This document shows positions 37,136 to 45,622 of a stretch of 64,000 nucleotides of DNA, piece by piece. The DNA comes from Pseudoalteromonas sp. P1-25 (GTDB taxonomy: Bacteria; Pseudomonadota; Gammaproteobacteria; Enterobacterales; Alteromonadaceae). Below the pieces are notes generated by a model. The model did not search any database and was not told the DNA's origin. It was given only the letters and a program-made list of their open reading frames with translations. The translations under genes were made by a program, and so were the position numbers. Positions within the stretch are counted from its first letter, which is position 1; each line of letters opens with the position of its first letter. Where the stretch lies: NCBI RefSeq assembly GCF_001401805.1, contig NZ_LKDW01000002.1:186001-250000 (forward strand), in the 5' to 3' direction.

Positions 37136-38089
37136 ATGAAAGCAGTTATAACCGCCACATTGTGTGTTTTTAGTGCCCAAGCGGTGCTTGCACAAACTAA
37201 CCACGTTAAAACACCTGAGCAAACTAAACCTTTTAAAAGCAGCCTCGAGGTAAATGCAGATGCAGAAGTTGGGGTATTAAGTAACTCGGCGCTCTCTGTC
37301 CAGGAACTTGACGATATTTCGTCGCAAAGCGACAGCGGCATAAAAACCGCAGCCGGTGTTAATGCAAAATGGCAATTAACCAAAGGCGCTAAATTAACAT
37401 CAAGCTATAAGTTTGAACAACAAGACTACGATGAGTTTGATCAATACGATTTAGGCCTGCATCAATATGGTTTAGATGGCAGCTACAGCTTTAATAACCA
37501 TGAGGTAGGGGGTCGTTACGATGGTGCAAAAGCAAATGTAGATGGCGAACCATTTTTACATTTTAATCAAGCCAGTGTTTATTATGGTCATTTTTTAAAC
37601 CCGTATACGTATTTGCGTATGAGCATAAAAACCAAAGCTAAACGTTTTACTACTGCAAAAGCACGTAATGCCGACGGTGTAGGCGGCGATGTAGCGCTTT
37701 ATCATTTTATAAATAATGGTCAAACCATGCTAATGGCAGCGCTAAGTGCCGATAAAGAAAACGCCGACGACAACCAATACGACTTTAACGGCTACGGTTT
37801 TACTACTAAAGTTACGCACAAATTTACGGCCTTTAATATGGCTAACAAAGTGGGGGCAGGCTGGCGTTATCAAAATAAAGATTACGATGAGCAAACTACG
37901 GATGATTTCTTTGAGCAAATACCGTCGCGAGATGAGCATCGAAATGTAGTTAATGCGTTTTATAACCTAGCTGTGTTTGAGCACGTAACACTCATAGCTG
38001 AGGCTGAATATGGCGATTATCAATCAAAGCTTAGTAGTAATACCTATACGCAGTCGGTTTTATCGGCGTCAGTTAAAGTGCACTTTTAG
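37136..38089 (+). CDS. Outer-membrane beta-barrel protein
   Basis: The product has 317 residues from the ATG at 37136, with GGAG seven bases before it; earlier ATGs lack a site. The signal peptide ends VLAQTN. The rest shows alternating strands with aromatic ends (KLTSSYKFEQQDYDEFDQYD, GLDGSYSFNNHEVGGRY, KVGAGWRYQNKDYDE), ending in VKVHF with a terminal Phe that fits BAM targeting. I predict about 12 to 14 strands. It is probably co-transcribed with the exported protein upstream. It overlaps the end of the converging subtilase gene by 17 bases. Confidence 0.75.
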   Translation: MKAVITATLCVFSAQAVLAQTNHVKTPEQTKPFKSSLEVNADAEVGVLSNSALSVQELDDISSQSDSGIKTAAGVNAKWQLTKGAKLTSSYKFEQQDYDEFDQYDLGLHQYGLDGSYSFNNHEVGGRYDGAKANVDGEPFLHFNQASVYYGHFLNPYTYLRMSIKTKAKRFTTAKARNADGVGGDVALYHFINNGQTMLMAALSADKENADDNQYDFNGYGFTTKVTHKFTAFNMANKVGAGWRYQNKDYDEQTTDDFFEQIPSRDEHRNVVNAFYNLAVFEHVTLIAEAEYGDYQSKLSSNTYTQSVLSASVKVHF

Positions 38090-39419
38090 GTGGGTAAATG
38101 GCACCATAACCAAAGGTGGTGTCTTTGCCTTGCTCGCCTAAATCGACGGCCAGCGATGTAAGCTCGTTAAGTGCTTTGGTTTTATTATTACCATGCTTTA
38201 ACAATAAACAACTTAATGCCGCGCTTACATGCGGCGCCGCCATTGACGTACCCGACTCCCTACCAAATTTTCCATTGCCTTGGCTTGTAACAACATTTAC
38301 ACCAAGGGCTGCAAAGTCTATGTAATCACCTTTATTTGACCACCTATAAATTTGGTTATTTGCATCAATAGCACTTACCGCTATCACGCTTTTATATGCA
38401 CCTGGGTATAATGGCTGCGACGCCGGCCCTTGGTTACCTGCAGCAGCTACAATTAACACGTTTTGTTTTATTGCAGCAGTAATACTTGCTTCTAAAACTG
38501 CGTTATTTGGCCCTGTTAGGCTCATATTTATTACGGGTATTTTATTACTAACTAGCCAGTTAAGTGCTTCTACTATGGCAAATAATGTAGCCCCTTGTGC
38601 ATAGTCAGATTGCCTATAAAACACCTCGGCACTGTAAAGCTTGGCACTGCCTAAAAGCGGGCTAAGTTTTGCGCCTTTACCTGTAATTAGCCCTGCAATG
38701 GCGGTGCCGTGTAAATTTGGCGAGCTTAATCCTTGTGGTAAAAAGCTTTGCGTAGTGATATTTGCGCCTTTAAATGCACTGTGTTTGGTATTAATGGCGC
38801 TGTCGATCATGCCAATTTTTACGCTTTGTATGCAGTAGGACGCAATAGGCTTATTTTGCGTTACTTTTAAGGTAGGCTCGCCTGTTTGCGCTTGGTAAAT
38901 GTGGTTTCGGTCAAGTATTACAGACTTATCTAGGTTAAGTGCTTTTAATAACTCACTTTTAGAATTAAGACCTTGGGGTGCGTTAAAGCGCACTAAGCTC
39001 ATATTAAGTGCGTTGTAATTTTTTACCGACACAATAGTTACATTTTGCTGCTTTAGGGCATTAAGTTGTTGGCTATTTGCCATTAATAACCATTGTCGCT
39101 CTATTGCTCTAAAGCCGTTTTCAAGCTCTACCTCAACAAATGCAGTGTTTTGGCTATTTATATTAATGTTAAGCACATTAGGTAAGCTGCTAATAGGCTC
39201 ACTTATCTGCGCTTTTAGTTCATCAATCGAAACTTGTGGTACAGGCACTGGAAGCGGCAGGTGCTGTGCTCGCTCTATAGTTTGCTCAATACGCTGCTCT
39301 ATAGGGTTTAACTGCCCAAGCACCTGATCAACTTTTACTATATTAGCTGAGCTCGTTGCGCTAAATACGCAAAGCGAAGTGGCTATTATGTGTTTAACGC
39401 GTGTGTTTTTAATATTCAT
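38073..39419 (-). CDS. Secreted subtilisin-like serine protease (S8)
   Basis: The product has 448 residues. A signal peptide (to about 25) and a prodomain-like stretch (about 60-160) precede the protease domain. The triad is Asp206 in IGMIDSAIN, His237 in NLHGTAIAG, and Ser392 in GTSMAAPH, with the oxyanion Asn329 in AAAGNQG. There is no obvious C-terminal anchor, so it is probably periplasmic or secreted. It diverges from the ECF sigma gene and converges on the barrel gene. I do not see the ECF promoter motif before it. Confidence 0.92.
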   Translation of the reverse strand: MNIKNTRVKHIIATSLCVFSATSSANIVKVDQVLGQLNPIEQRIEQTIERAQHLPLPVPVPQVSIDELKAQISEPISSLPNVLNININSQNTAFVEVELENGFRAIERQWLLMANSQQLNALKQQNVTIVSVKNYNALNMSLVRFNAPQGLNSKSELLKALNLDKSVILDRNHIYQAQTGEPTLKVTQNKPIASYCIQSVKIGMIDSAINTKHSAFKGANITTQSFLPQGLSSPNLHGTAIAGLITGKGAKLSPLLGSAKLYSAEVFYRQSDYAQGATLFAIVEALNWLVSNKIPVINMSLTGPNNAVLEASITAAIKQNVLIVAAAGNQGPASQPLYPGAYKSVIAVSAIDANNQIYRWSNKGDYIDFAALGVNVVTSQGNGKFGRESGTSMAAPHVSAALSCLLLKHGNNKTKALNELTSLAVDLGEQGKDTTFGYGAIYPPKSAL

Positions 39420-39509
39420 AGTGGGTTACTTCTATTAAATTTATCATGCTGCTTAGTTAACGTTTAACACATAGAAATATTTCATTATTCAAATTATTTT
39501 GATTATTTG

Positions 39510-39540
39510 GGAATAAATGTTTTTTTGAATCGTCTTCTTT
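39510..39540 (+). promoter_or_regulatory. Predicted autoregulatory ECF sigma promoter
   Basis: GGAATA at 39510-39515 and CGTC at 39531-39534, 15 bases apart, followed by TTCTTTAT, precede the ECF sigma gene. The same arrangement lies before the exported-protein gene at 36125. Self-activation is normal for ECF factors. Confidence 0.78.
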
Positions 39541-39559
39541 ATAAAAGGGGTAAAAATCA

Positions 39560-40051
39560 ATGAACGAAACTCTAAAAACCTTATTGCCCATGCTTAGGCG
39601 CTTTGCCTATTCGCTAACGGGTAGTAAAGCAGATGCAGACGATGTAGTGCAAATAACAATTGAAAAACTATTAGTAAAAGGTATTCCGGATGACGTTGAG
39701 CCTGCTAAATGGGCGTTTAAAATTTGCCGTAATGTGTGGATAGACGAGTACCGCTCACGCAAAGTAAGGCAAAATACGGCTCAGGCCGATATATTACCAG
39801 AGCCAATTACAAGTAATGAGCACCAAACACTCGAAAATAAACAAATGCTTAAAAATGTAAATACAGCACTTGGGCAATTACCCGAAGAGCAACGGGCCAT
39901 TGTATCGCTGGTGGCAGTGCAGGGCATGGCCTATAAAGAAGTCGCACAAACGCTCGATATACCTATAGGCAGTGTAATGAGTAAATTATCGCGCGCACGC
40001 AGTACACTTTATAATTTAATAAAACCCGACTTTAAAAAGGAGCAAGTATGA
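39560..40051 (+). CDS. ECF RNA polymerase sigma factor
   Basis: The 163-residue product has region 2 (FAYSLTGSKADADDVVQ, AFKICRNVWIDEYRSR) and region 4 (LPEEQRAIVSLV, SVMSKLSRARSTLY) only, the layout of an extracytoplasmic-function sigma factor. AGGGG precedes the ATG. The stop overlaps the start of the anti-sigma gene by four bases. It reads promoters of the GGAATA/CGTC type, one of which appears to be its own. Confidence 0.93.
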   Translation: MNETLKTLLPMLRRFAYSLTGSKADADDVVQITIEKLLVKGIPDDVEPAKWAFKICRNVWIDEYRSRKVRQNTAQADILPEPITSNEHQTLENKQMLKNVNTALGQLPEEQRAIVSLVAVQGMAYKEVAQTLDIPIGSVMSKLSRARSTLYNLIKPDFKKEQV

Positions 40052-40788
40052 ACATTAACGACGAAACACTTAGCGCCTTTTTAGACTCAGAACTCAGCGA
40101 GCACGAAATGGAGCAAGTGCGCAAAGTCCTTGAAACCGATGATGAACTAGTAATGCGACTTGCAGAGCTAAGCGAAGTAGACATGCTCGTGAAAGAGCAC
40201 GCTTCAAGTATTGATGACGCCCCCCTTAGTGACTCATTAGCTAAAACGGTTGCAAAGCTTGATACAGCAACAACAAAAAACACGTTAAATAGCAATGTAG
40301 TAACGTTAACGCCTTGGCAAAAGGTTAAGCAATCGGCTAATAAAAGCTTAGCAATAGCTGCAAGCGTTGCCGTGGTATTTGGGATAGCAATGACGAGTTA
40401 CTTACAACCCAATGAGTCGCAAAATTTAGTAGCCAGTAACATAGCTTCAGCCCTTAATACACAGCTAAGTAGTGGTAAATATGAGCAAAGTGATGGCTCA
40501 GTATTTAGCGCGCAGCTTAGTTTTAAAAATCAGCAAGGTGAGCTTTGTAGGCAGTATGCACTAAGCTCAAACAATACAACGCAAACAAGCATTGCTTGTA
40601 AAACACAAAGCGGTTGGCAAATTAAAGCGCAAACAGTCGCGCAGCAAAGTAATAACGGCGCGCAATATCAAACAGCGTCTAACAACAATGAGTTAGATGC
40701 TGTTATAGACAGCATGATCAGCGGCGCACCACTAGATAGAGCGCAAGAGCAGCAAGCAATTAGTGTAAAGTGGCAGTTAAACCAATAA
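40048..40788 (+). CDS. Membrane anti-sigma factor
   Basis: The 246-residue product begins with a short helical anti-sigma domain (LSAFLDSELSEHEMEQV, DELVMRLAEL) without the HxxxCxxC zinc motif. A single membrane segment lies at about 101-119. The C-terminal ~120 residues are outside and contain two Cys (LCRQY, IACKT). The four-base overlap with the sigma gene implies equal production. By analogy with RseA it would hold the sigma factor until an outside signal triggers its release. Confidence 0.85.
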   Translation: MNINDETLSAFLDSELSEHEMEQVRKVLETDDELVMRLAELSEVDMLVKEHASSIDDAPLSDSLAKTVAKLDTATTKNTLNSNVVTLTPWQKVKQSANKSLAIAASVAVVFGIAMTSYLQPNESQNLVASNIASALNTQLSSGKYEQSDGSVFSAQLSFKNQQGELCRQYALSSNNTTQTSIACKTQSGWQIKAQTVAQQSNNGAQYQTASNNNELDAVIDSMISGAPLDRAQEQQAISVKWQLNQ

Positions 40789-40810
40789 TAGTTTTTATAA
40801 AACGAGGTGA

Positions 40811-41326
40811 ATGATGAAAACATCTATTTTAATTATCAGTATTTTACTTATGGCGGGTTGCGCATCAAAACCCGACTACCGCCCAGCTAATAATGGCTCA
40901 CAAGGTTATAGCGAGCAAAAAATTAGTGACGATCAATACCGCGTCGAGTTTAAAAGTGTATCAAACAACGTAGCCGATGCCGGTGACTATGCATTATTGC
41001 GCGCGGCTGAGCTTACCCAAGCACAAGGCTACGACTGGTTTGTTGTAACAAATAAAGAAACCTTTGTTGAGTCTAAATCGCAAGCGCCCGCATCATCTAT
41101 TAGTGCATCACACAGTCAGCAATATGAGCGAAACTGTGGTTTTTTAACCTGCGAAACACGTGTACGTCCGAGCAATAGCGTAGGAGTACAAGTGAGCAAT
41201 AATGATAAACGCAAAGAAGTACACACCCTGATTGACATTAAAATGGGCAAAGGCATTAAACCCAGCGATAACAGCTATAGCGCTCAAGACTTAATTGAAA
41301 ATTTAAGCAAAAAGGCTCAAAAGTAA
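40811..41326 (+). CDS. CC0125/CC1285 family lipoprotein
   Basis: The 171-residue product has the lipobox LMAGC. Its mature part has YRVEFKSVSNN followed by ALLRAAELTQAQGYDWFVV, the pattern of the CC0125/CC1285 lipoprotein family. That family is poorly characterised. A Cys pair (RNCGFLTCETR) could form a disulfide. It is the third gene of the sigma unit, 22 bases after the anti-sigma stop, with GAGGTGA before its ATG. It might carry or sense the envelope signal; this is inference. Confidence 0.8.
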   Translation: MMKTSILIISILLMAGCASKPDYRPANNGSQGYSEQKISDDQYRVEFKSVSNNVADAGDYALLRAAELTQAQGYDWFVVTNKETFVESKSQAPASSISASHSQQYERNCGFLTCETRVRPSNSVGVQVSNNDKRKEVHTLIDIKMGKGIKPSDNSYSAQDLIENLSKKAQK

Positions 41327-41350
41327 GCGTTTGGTAAAAGTTCTTGATAT

Positions 41351-41384
41351 AAGCACTTAGCTTGTTTTAGCTAAGTGCTTTTTT
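41351..41384. terminator. Bidirectional terminator after the sigma unit
   Basis: AAGCACTTAGCT and AGCTAAGTGCTT form a long stem with a six-base loop and a T run. It overlaps the 3' end of the converging DMT transporter gene and may serve both. Confidence 0.88.
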
Positions 41385-42241
41385 CGTGGTAAAAAACCAG
41401 TAACCAGCATAGTGCCCATAATAACAAATAATGCGCCGAGTAACGTATTTGGCCCTATTTGCTCATCTAAAATTACATGCCCCCAAAAAATGCCAAATAA
41501 CGGAATTAAAAACGTGACCGTTAAAGCTGAAGTTGGGCCTATATCGTCAATAAGTTTAAAAAATAAAATATAAGCAAGTGCGGTACACACCACGCCAAGG
41601 GCTAACACGCCAAGCATAACGTCGGTACTAGGTACTTCGCGAATAGGCATAAAAAGTATAAGGGGTAGTACTATAAAACTGGCTGCCCACATAGAGCCGT
41701 GTGCGTTATCGAACGGTGCAAGCTTAGGGGCATTTTTTGTATAATGTGATGCAATGGCATAACACAGAGAGGCGCTTAGCGCTGCTGCAATCGCAATAAG
41801 TGAATGAGTATTTAATACAAGATGATTTTGCCCAACTAAAATTGCCACGCCTATTAAACCAAGCATCAAACCTAAAACCATACTTTTAGTCGGTTTGATT
41901 TTACTCCAAATAATACCTACCACTGCGCCCCAAATAGGGGTTGTTGAATTTAAAATCGATAAAGTAGAGGCGCTAATAGTTTGCGCTGCGTATGCAAAAA
42001 GTAAAAAGGGAAGGGCAGAATTAAGCGCACCAATTATAAAAAAGTGCTTGGTGTGCTTAGTAAACGCCAAGTGGCGTTTTAAATACAGCGCCACTATAAA
42101 AAGGGTGAGTGCGGCAAAGCCGACTCTAAATTCTATTAACACCGCTGGGCCTAGGCTATTTGCCGCCATTCGCATAAATAAAAATGAGGCGCCCCAAATT
42201 GCAGCCAGAAAAAATAACCGAAGTAAACTTGCTAAGCTCAT
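41357..42241 (-). CDS. EamA/DMT superfamily transporter
   Basis: The 294-residue inner-membrane protein has ten predicted helices in two EamA repeats. WGASFLFMRM in helix 1 and STPIWGAVVGI near the middle are typical of the family. Substrates of relatives are metabolites and amino acids; here unknown. It is a single-gene unit that converges on the sigma operon. Confidence 0.9.
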   Translation of the reverse strand: MSLASLLRLFFLAAIWGASFLFMRMAANSLGPAVLIEFRVGFAALTLFIVALYLKRHLAFTKHTKHFFIIGALNSALPFLLFAYAAQTISASTLSILNSTTPIWGAVVGIIWSKIKPTKSMVLGLMLGLIGVAILVGQNHLVLNTHSLIAIAAALSASLCYAIASHYTKNAPKLAPFDNAHGSMWAASFIVLPLILFMPIREVPSTDVMLGVLALGVVCTALAYILFFKLIDDIGPTSALTVTFLIPLFGIFWGHVILDEQIGPNTLLGALFVIMGTMLVTGFLPRKKHLAKTS

Positions 42242-42346
42242 GATAGTATTTTAATTATACAAATTAATTTATAGAGTAACAGGCTTGGCAATAACTGTAA
42301 GCCAGATTCGGTACTCGCATATAAAAATAATAAAAAAGGAATAGTC

Positions 42347-42871
42347 ATGAGCCGGTATTTACTGATCACAGCAATAATGGGAGTGGGTTTATTAAGTGGT
42401 TGTGGGTCTACGCCTGTTAATTTATACGATGACACCACCATGAAAAAACATGAGTACAACGGCATAAAAGCATATAAAAAAGGAGATTTTAAACAAGCTT
42501 TTATGTACCTAAAAGACCCTGCTGCGCTTGGTTATAAAAGTGCGCAATACACATTGTCGTTTATGTTTTTAAAAGGGCAGTACTTAACACAATCCACTAA
42601 CATGGGGATGGGGTGGCTAGGGGTTGCAAAAGAGGCTGGAGTTGAAAGTTGGCAGGCGCAATACAATACGTTTTATAACGCGGCTACTTCGGCGCAACAG
42701 CAACAAATAGACGAAACCGTTGCGTTGTACATAAGCCAGTATGGTAGTAAAGCACAAAAAATGACGTGCCGTCGCTCGACTACCCCAAAACGCACGTTTG
42801 GCGAAATTAAAATAGACTGTAACAAACACGAGGGCACTGTGACTAAATACGATGTGCAAACAAAAGAGTAA
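42347..42871 (+). CDS. Sel1-repeat-like lipoprotein
   Basis: The 174-residue product has a lipoprotein signal ending LLSGC and AAGGA before the ATG. The middle has one or two Sel1-type helices (AYKKGDFKQAFMYLKDPAALGYKSAQYTLSFM...), which usually mediate protein contacts. The C-terminus has paired Cys (MTCRRS, KIDCNKH). Function is unknown. It converges on ybaM two bases after its stop. Confidence 0.75.
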   Translation: MSRYLLITAIMGVGLLSGCGSTPVNLYDDTTMKKHEYNGIKAYKKGDFKQAFMYLKDPAALGYKSAQYTLSFMFLKGQYLTQSTNMGMGWLGVAKEAGVESWQAQYNTFYNAATSAQQQQIDETVALYISQYGSKAQKMTCRRSTTPKRTFGEIKIDCNKHEGTVTKYDVQTKE

Positions 42872-42873
42872 TG

Positions 42874-43026
42874 CTAAGCTGTAGCTTGTTTTTGCTCAAA
42901 GTCACTTTTTACAATTTCGAGTGCTTTTAATACATCCTCTGGAGCAACCTCGTGCTGCTCCAGCAGCATAATTAAATCCACCGCAAGTTTTACATGTGTA
43001 GGGGCGTTATCAAGTGGGCTGGTCAT
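42874..43026 (-). CDS. ybaM: YbaM/DUF2496 family small protein
   Basis: The minus strand encodes 50 residues with NAPTHVKLAVDLIMLLEQHE and VLKALEIVKSDFEQK, matching E. coli YbaM (DUF2496). Function is unknown. It overlaps the end of the ComFB gene by 17 bases. In E. coli ybaM is next to priC, and priC lies nearby here too, which supports the assignment. Confidence 0.88.
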   Translation of the reverse strand: MTSPLDNAPTHVKLAVDLIMLLEQHEVAPEDVLKALEIVKSDFEQKQATA

Positions 43027-43291
43027 TTAAGTCTTTCTTTTTTGAAATTTGAGTAATGGCTACATCAATAGCGGTTTGTACGCGCTCTTCCATGTGAATA
43101 CGTTCACTTTGCGGTAAATAAAATGCCATATCTACATCGTAGCGAATATAGCGAGGGGGAAGTTGATTGAGCACCGTACAACAAAAATCGGCCATTACAT
43201 CTTCACTGTAAACTTTATCTAGTTTACGTTTAATGATCTCTTCAACCACAATTTTTTCGTAAAAGTTATGTATGTCGTCGTGCAGTCGCAT
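43010..43291 (-). CDS. ComFB family late-competence-like protein
   Basis: The 93-residue product has IHNFYEKIVVEEI near its start, CCTVLNQLPPRYIRYDVDMAF in the middle, and a helical end, the ComFB pattern. Relatives in cyanobacteria bind cyclic di-nucleotides; the role of gammaproteobacterial members is unsettled. The unusual 17-base overlap with ybaM suggests they are translated from one message. Confidence 0.82.
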   Translation of the reverse strand: MRLHDDIHNFYEKIVVEEIIKRKLDKVYSEDVMADFCCTVLNQLPPRYIRYDVDMAFYLPQSERIHMEERVQTAIDVAITQISKKKDLNDQPT

Positions 43292-43340
43292 CGTGCTAGC
43301 GCCTTTTATGGGGTCCGTTTATTTGAGTGTATACTAAGCA

Positions 43341-44237
43341 CTAAAATAAATCGATAGCCGCTTTAAATAGTTGTTTATGCACATTTATTAACGACTCTAC
43401 GTTGCGTTGATAGCCCCCACCAAGCGCGCACATAACAGGTAAATTGTTCTCTTTACAAAAATTGAGTATAAAGTGATCGCGCTTGTAAACACCTCCAAGG
43501 GATACATTAAATAGACCAAGCTCGTCTTTTTTGTAAATATCAGCCCCTGCGTTATATAAAATAATATCGGGGTTATGAATACGCACGCAAAATTCGAGAG
43601 CTTGTTGTACCGTTGTTAAGTATTCGGTGTCTGAGGTGTTGGCAGGCAGAGCGAAGTCGTAATCGGATTGCTGCTTTAAGCGCGGAAAATTTTGCTCACA
43701 ATGAATAGAGCAAGTAATAATAGCGTTATTATGTTGCGTAATTTGAGCCGTGCCATCGCCTTGGTGTACATCACAATCAAATATTAATACGGTATCGACT
43801 TGGTTTGTGTTGATTAAATGCGCGCCAGCCACAGCTAAATCGTTAAAAATACAAAAGCCACTGCCGTAATCACTATATGCATGATGATAGCCTCCACTTA
43901 AATTAGCGCAAAAGCCATGTTTTAGTGCGTATTCGCTGCCTTGAATACTTGCCCCAACTGAAAGCAGCGTACGCTCTACTAATTCGCGTGAATACGGGAA
44001 ACCCATTTTTTTAATTGCTTTATTACTGAGCGTGGCGTTTAAAAAATCATTTATGTAGTCTTGGCTATGGCACAGTGCGAGCTGCTCGGGCGTTGCTTTG
44101 GTTGGTGTATTAAACTGTGTAGTACCAAAGCCTAAGCGTTCTATTTCTGCTTTTAGCATTTGGTATTTTTGAATAGGAAAACGGTGGCGCTCAGGAAGCG
44201 TTAAAGCACTGTAGAGCGGGTGGTAAAAAAGCGGCAT
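43341..44237 (-). CDS. Histone-deacetylase-family amidohydrolase
   Basis: The 298-residue zinc enzyme has NLSGGYHHAYSDYGSGFCIFND (catalytic His pair) and FDCDVHQGDGTA (metal-binding Asp and His), then NAGADIY with the second metal Asp. Bacterial members remove acetyl groups from polyamines, acetoin-type molecules or proteins. It ends in FKAAIDLF, typical of the short class. It starts at the base that ends priC. Confidence 0.92.
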   Translation of the reverse strand: MPLFYHPLYSALTLPERHRFPIQKYQMLKAEIERLGFGTTQFNTPTKATPEQLALCHSQDYINDFLNATLSNKAIKKMGFPYSRELVERTLLSVGASIQGSEYALKHGFCANLSGGYHHAYSDYGSGFCIFNDLAVAGAHLINTNQVDTVLIFDCDVHQGDGTAQITQHNNAIITCSIHCEQNFPRLKQQSDYDFALPANTSDTEYLTTVQQALEFCVRIHNPDIILYNAGADIYKKDELGLFNVSLGGVYKRDHFILNFCKENNLPVMCALGGGYQRNVESLINVHKQLFKAAIDLF

Positions 44238-44845
44238 TAGCGTAATTGTTGTTTTTCGACTTGTTGAATTTTATCTTCGGTGGCCGAAATTGCTTTACGG
44301 CAACGCCCTAAACGCGCATGCGTGGTTAAAATTTCCATATTAAGCTTTTGTGCTTGCGCTGGGGTAGCCTTTTCCATTTGTAGTTTGCGCTCTTCAATCA
44401 TTAACACTAAGCGTCGTTCAAACTCATGGTTTTGTTTAAGCTCGTCGTATAGCTCGTGCGATGATTGCATAATTTTTTTTACGGCTTGCTTATAAACTGT
44501 ATTTTTTGGCCTAGGTTTGTACTGGCTTTTGTTTTCTTTTGCCCAAATAGGAGTCGATTTAATAACATTAAATACAGCGTGTACTTGATTACCTATACGC
44601 TCAAGTGCATAAGCATAAGCATGGCGGTGTTCACTGGGTGGTAAGCTGGTAATTTCGTCTTCAATTTCTGTTACGTAGTCAGTTAAGTTCATGCTTTTAG
44701 TACTAAATACGCCGCGGTCAAATAAACTAGGCTGCGCCTGCATATAGCGGTTTTTAGAAAACAACTTTGCGCTATCAAATTGCTCAGCTTGTTGTTTAAG
44801 CGTAGCAACTTGTTGGCGTAATTTATCTAACGCGTGTGTTTGCAT
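44237..44845 (-). CDS. priC: Primosomal replication protein PriC
   Basis: The 202-residue, wholly helical, basic protein has FERRLVLMIEERKLQM and THARLGRCRKAI, close to E. coli PriC motifs, at the right distance from the end. PriC helps restart stalled forks by loading DnaB. ybaM, its E. coli neighbour, lies two genes away. It starts one base before the TSUP transporter stop. Confidence 0.88.
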   Translation of the reverse strand: MQTHALDKLRQQVATLKQQAEQFDSAKLFSKNRYMQAQPSLFDRGVFSTKSMNLTDYVTEIEDEITSLPPSEHRHAYAYALERIGNQVHAVFNVIKSTPIWAKENKSQYKPRPKNTVYKQAVKKIMQSSHELYDELKQNHEFERRLVLMIEERKLQMEKATPAQAQKLNMEILTTHARLGRCRKAISATEDKIQQVEKQQLR

Positions 44846-45622
44846 TTACAAATAAGCCTCGTAAATCAGTTTTAATGCTAGCAGTATAACCATAGTGTTA
44901 AAAACAGGGCGAATAAACTTACCGCCAAAGCGAATGGCTGAGTGAGCGCCAATCCAAGCACCTAACATTATAAAAAAGCCCATGATTAGGCCTAATAAAA
45001 AGTTTACATGACCAAGTGCCACAAAGGTAATAAGCGATATAAAATTAGATACAAAGTTCATTGAACGGGCTAATCCACAGTTAAGCAGCAAGCTCATTTT
45101 ATAAAATAAACTATTAGATGCGGTCCAAAAAGTACCAGCGCCTGGGCCTGCTACACCATCAAAAAAACCTAACGCTAAACCCTGCAACCACTGCTTTAGT
45201 TTAAGTATTGGGGTTACTCTTGGTAAATCATCCCCTTGTGTGGTGCTTAAGCTACCAAACAAGCTATAACAGGCCACCATAATAATAATAATAGGCAAAA
45301 GCTTATTTAAAAATTCAATACTTAAATGATCAACTATTAACGTACCAATCACAGCGCCTATGGCGGTAGCAAAAATGGAGTTTGCCCAAAACGTAGGACT
45401 AAATAGATTTTTTTTATAATACGTGTAGCTGGCCGTTAATGAGCCAAAGCTTGCCGCAAGTTTGTTTGTGCCTAGCGTTACATGCGGTGGCAAGCCTGCG
45501 GTGAGTAGTGCGGGTACGGTAAGTAACCCACCGCCGCCGGCAATTGCATCAATAAAGCCAGCAGCAAGGGCCGCGGCACATAAAACTGCCAGTGTTGTGG
45601 GATCTAGTGCAAGTTCAAACAT
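44846..45622 (-). CDS. TSUP family (TauE/SafE) membrane transporter
   Basis: The 258-residue protein has eight or so membrane segments. GFIDAIAGGGGLLTVPALL near the N-terminus and GFFDGVAGPGAGTFW in the second repeat are the family signatures. Members export sulfonates, sulfite or related anions. It begins at the base that ends dinG, so it may be co-transcribed with it. Confidence 0.92.
   Translation of the reverse strand: MFELALDPTTLAVLCAAALAAGFIDAIAGGGGLLTVPALLTAGLPPHVTLGTNKLAASFGSLTASYTYYKKNLFSPTFWANSIFATAIGAVIGTLIVDHLSIEFLNKLLPIIIIMVACYSLFGSLSTTQGDDLPRVTPILKLKQWLQGLALGFFDGVAGPGAGTFWTASNSLFYKMSLLLNCGLARSMNFVSNFISLITFVALGHVNFLLGLIMGFFIMLGAWIGAHSAIRFGGKFIRPVFNTMVILLALKLIYEAYL

Noticed and set aside
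39420..39509. Possible ECF-type promoter for the subtilase on the minus strand
   Set aside because: I looked for GGAAT...CGTC on the minus strand and did not find it, so the subtilase is not assigned to the sigma regulon by motif.
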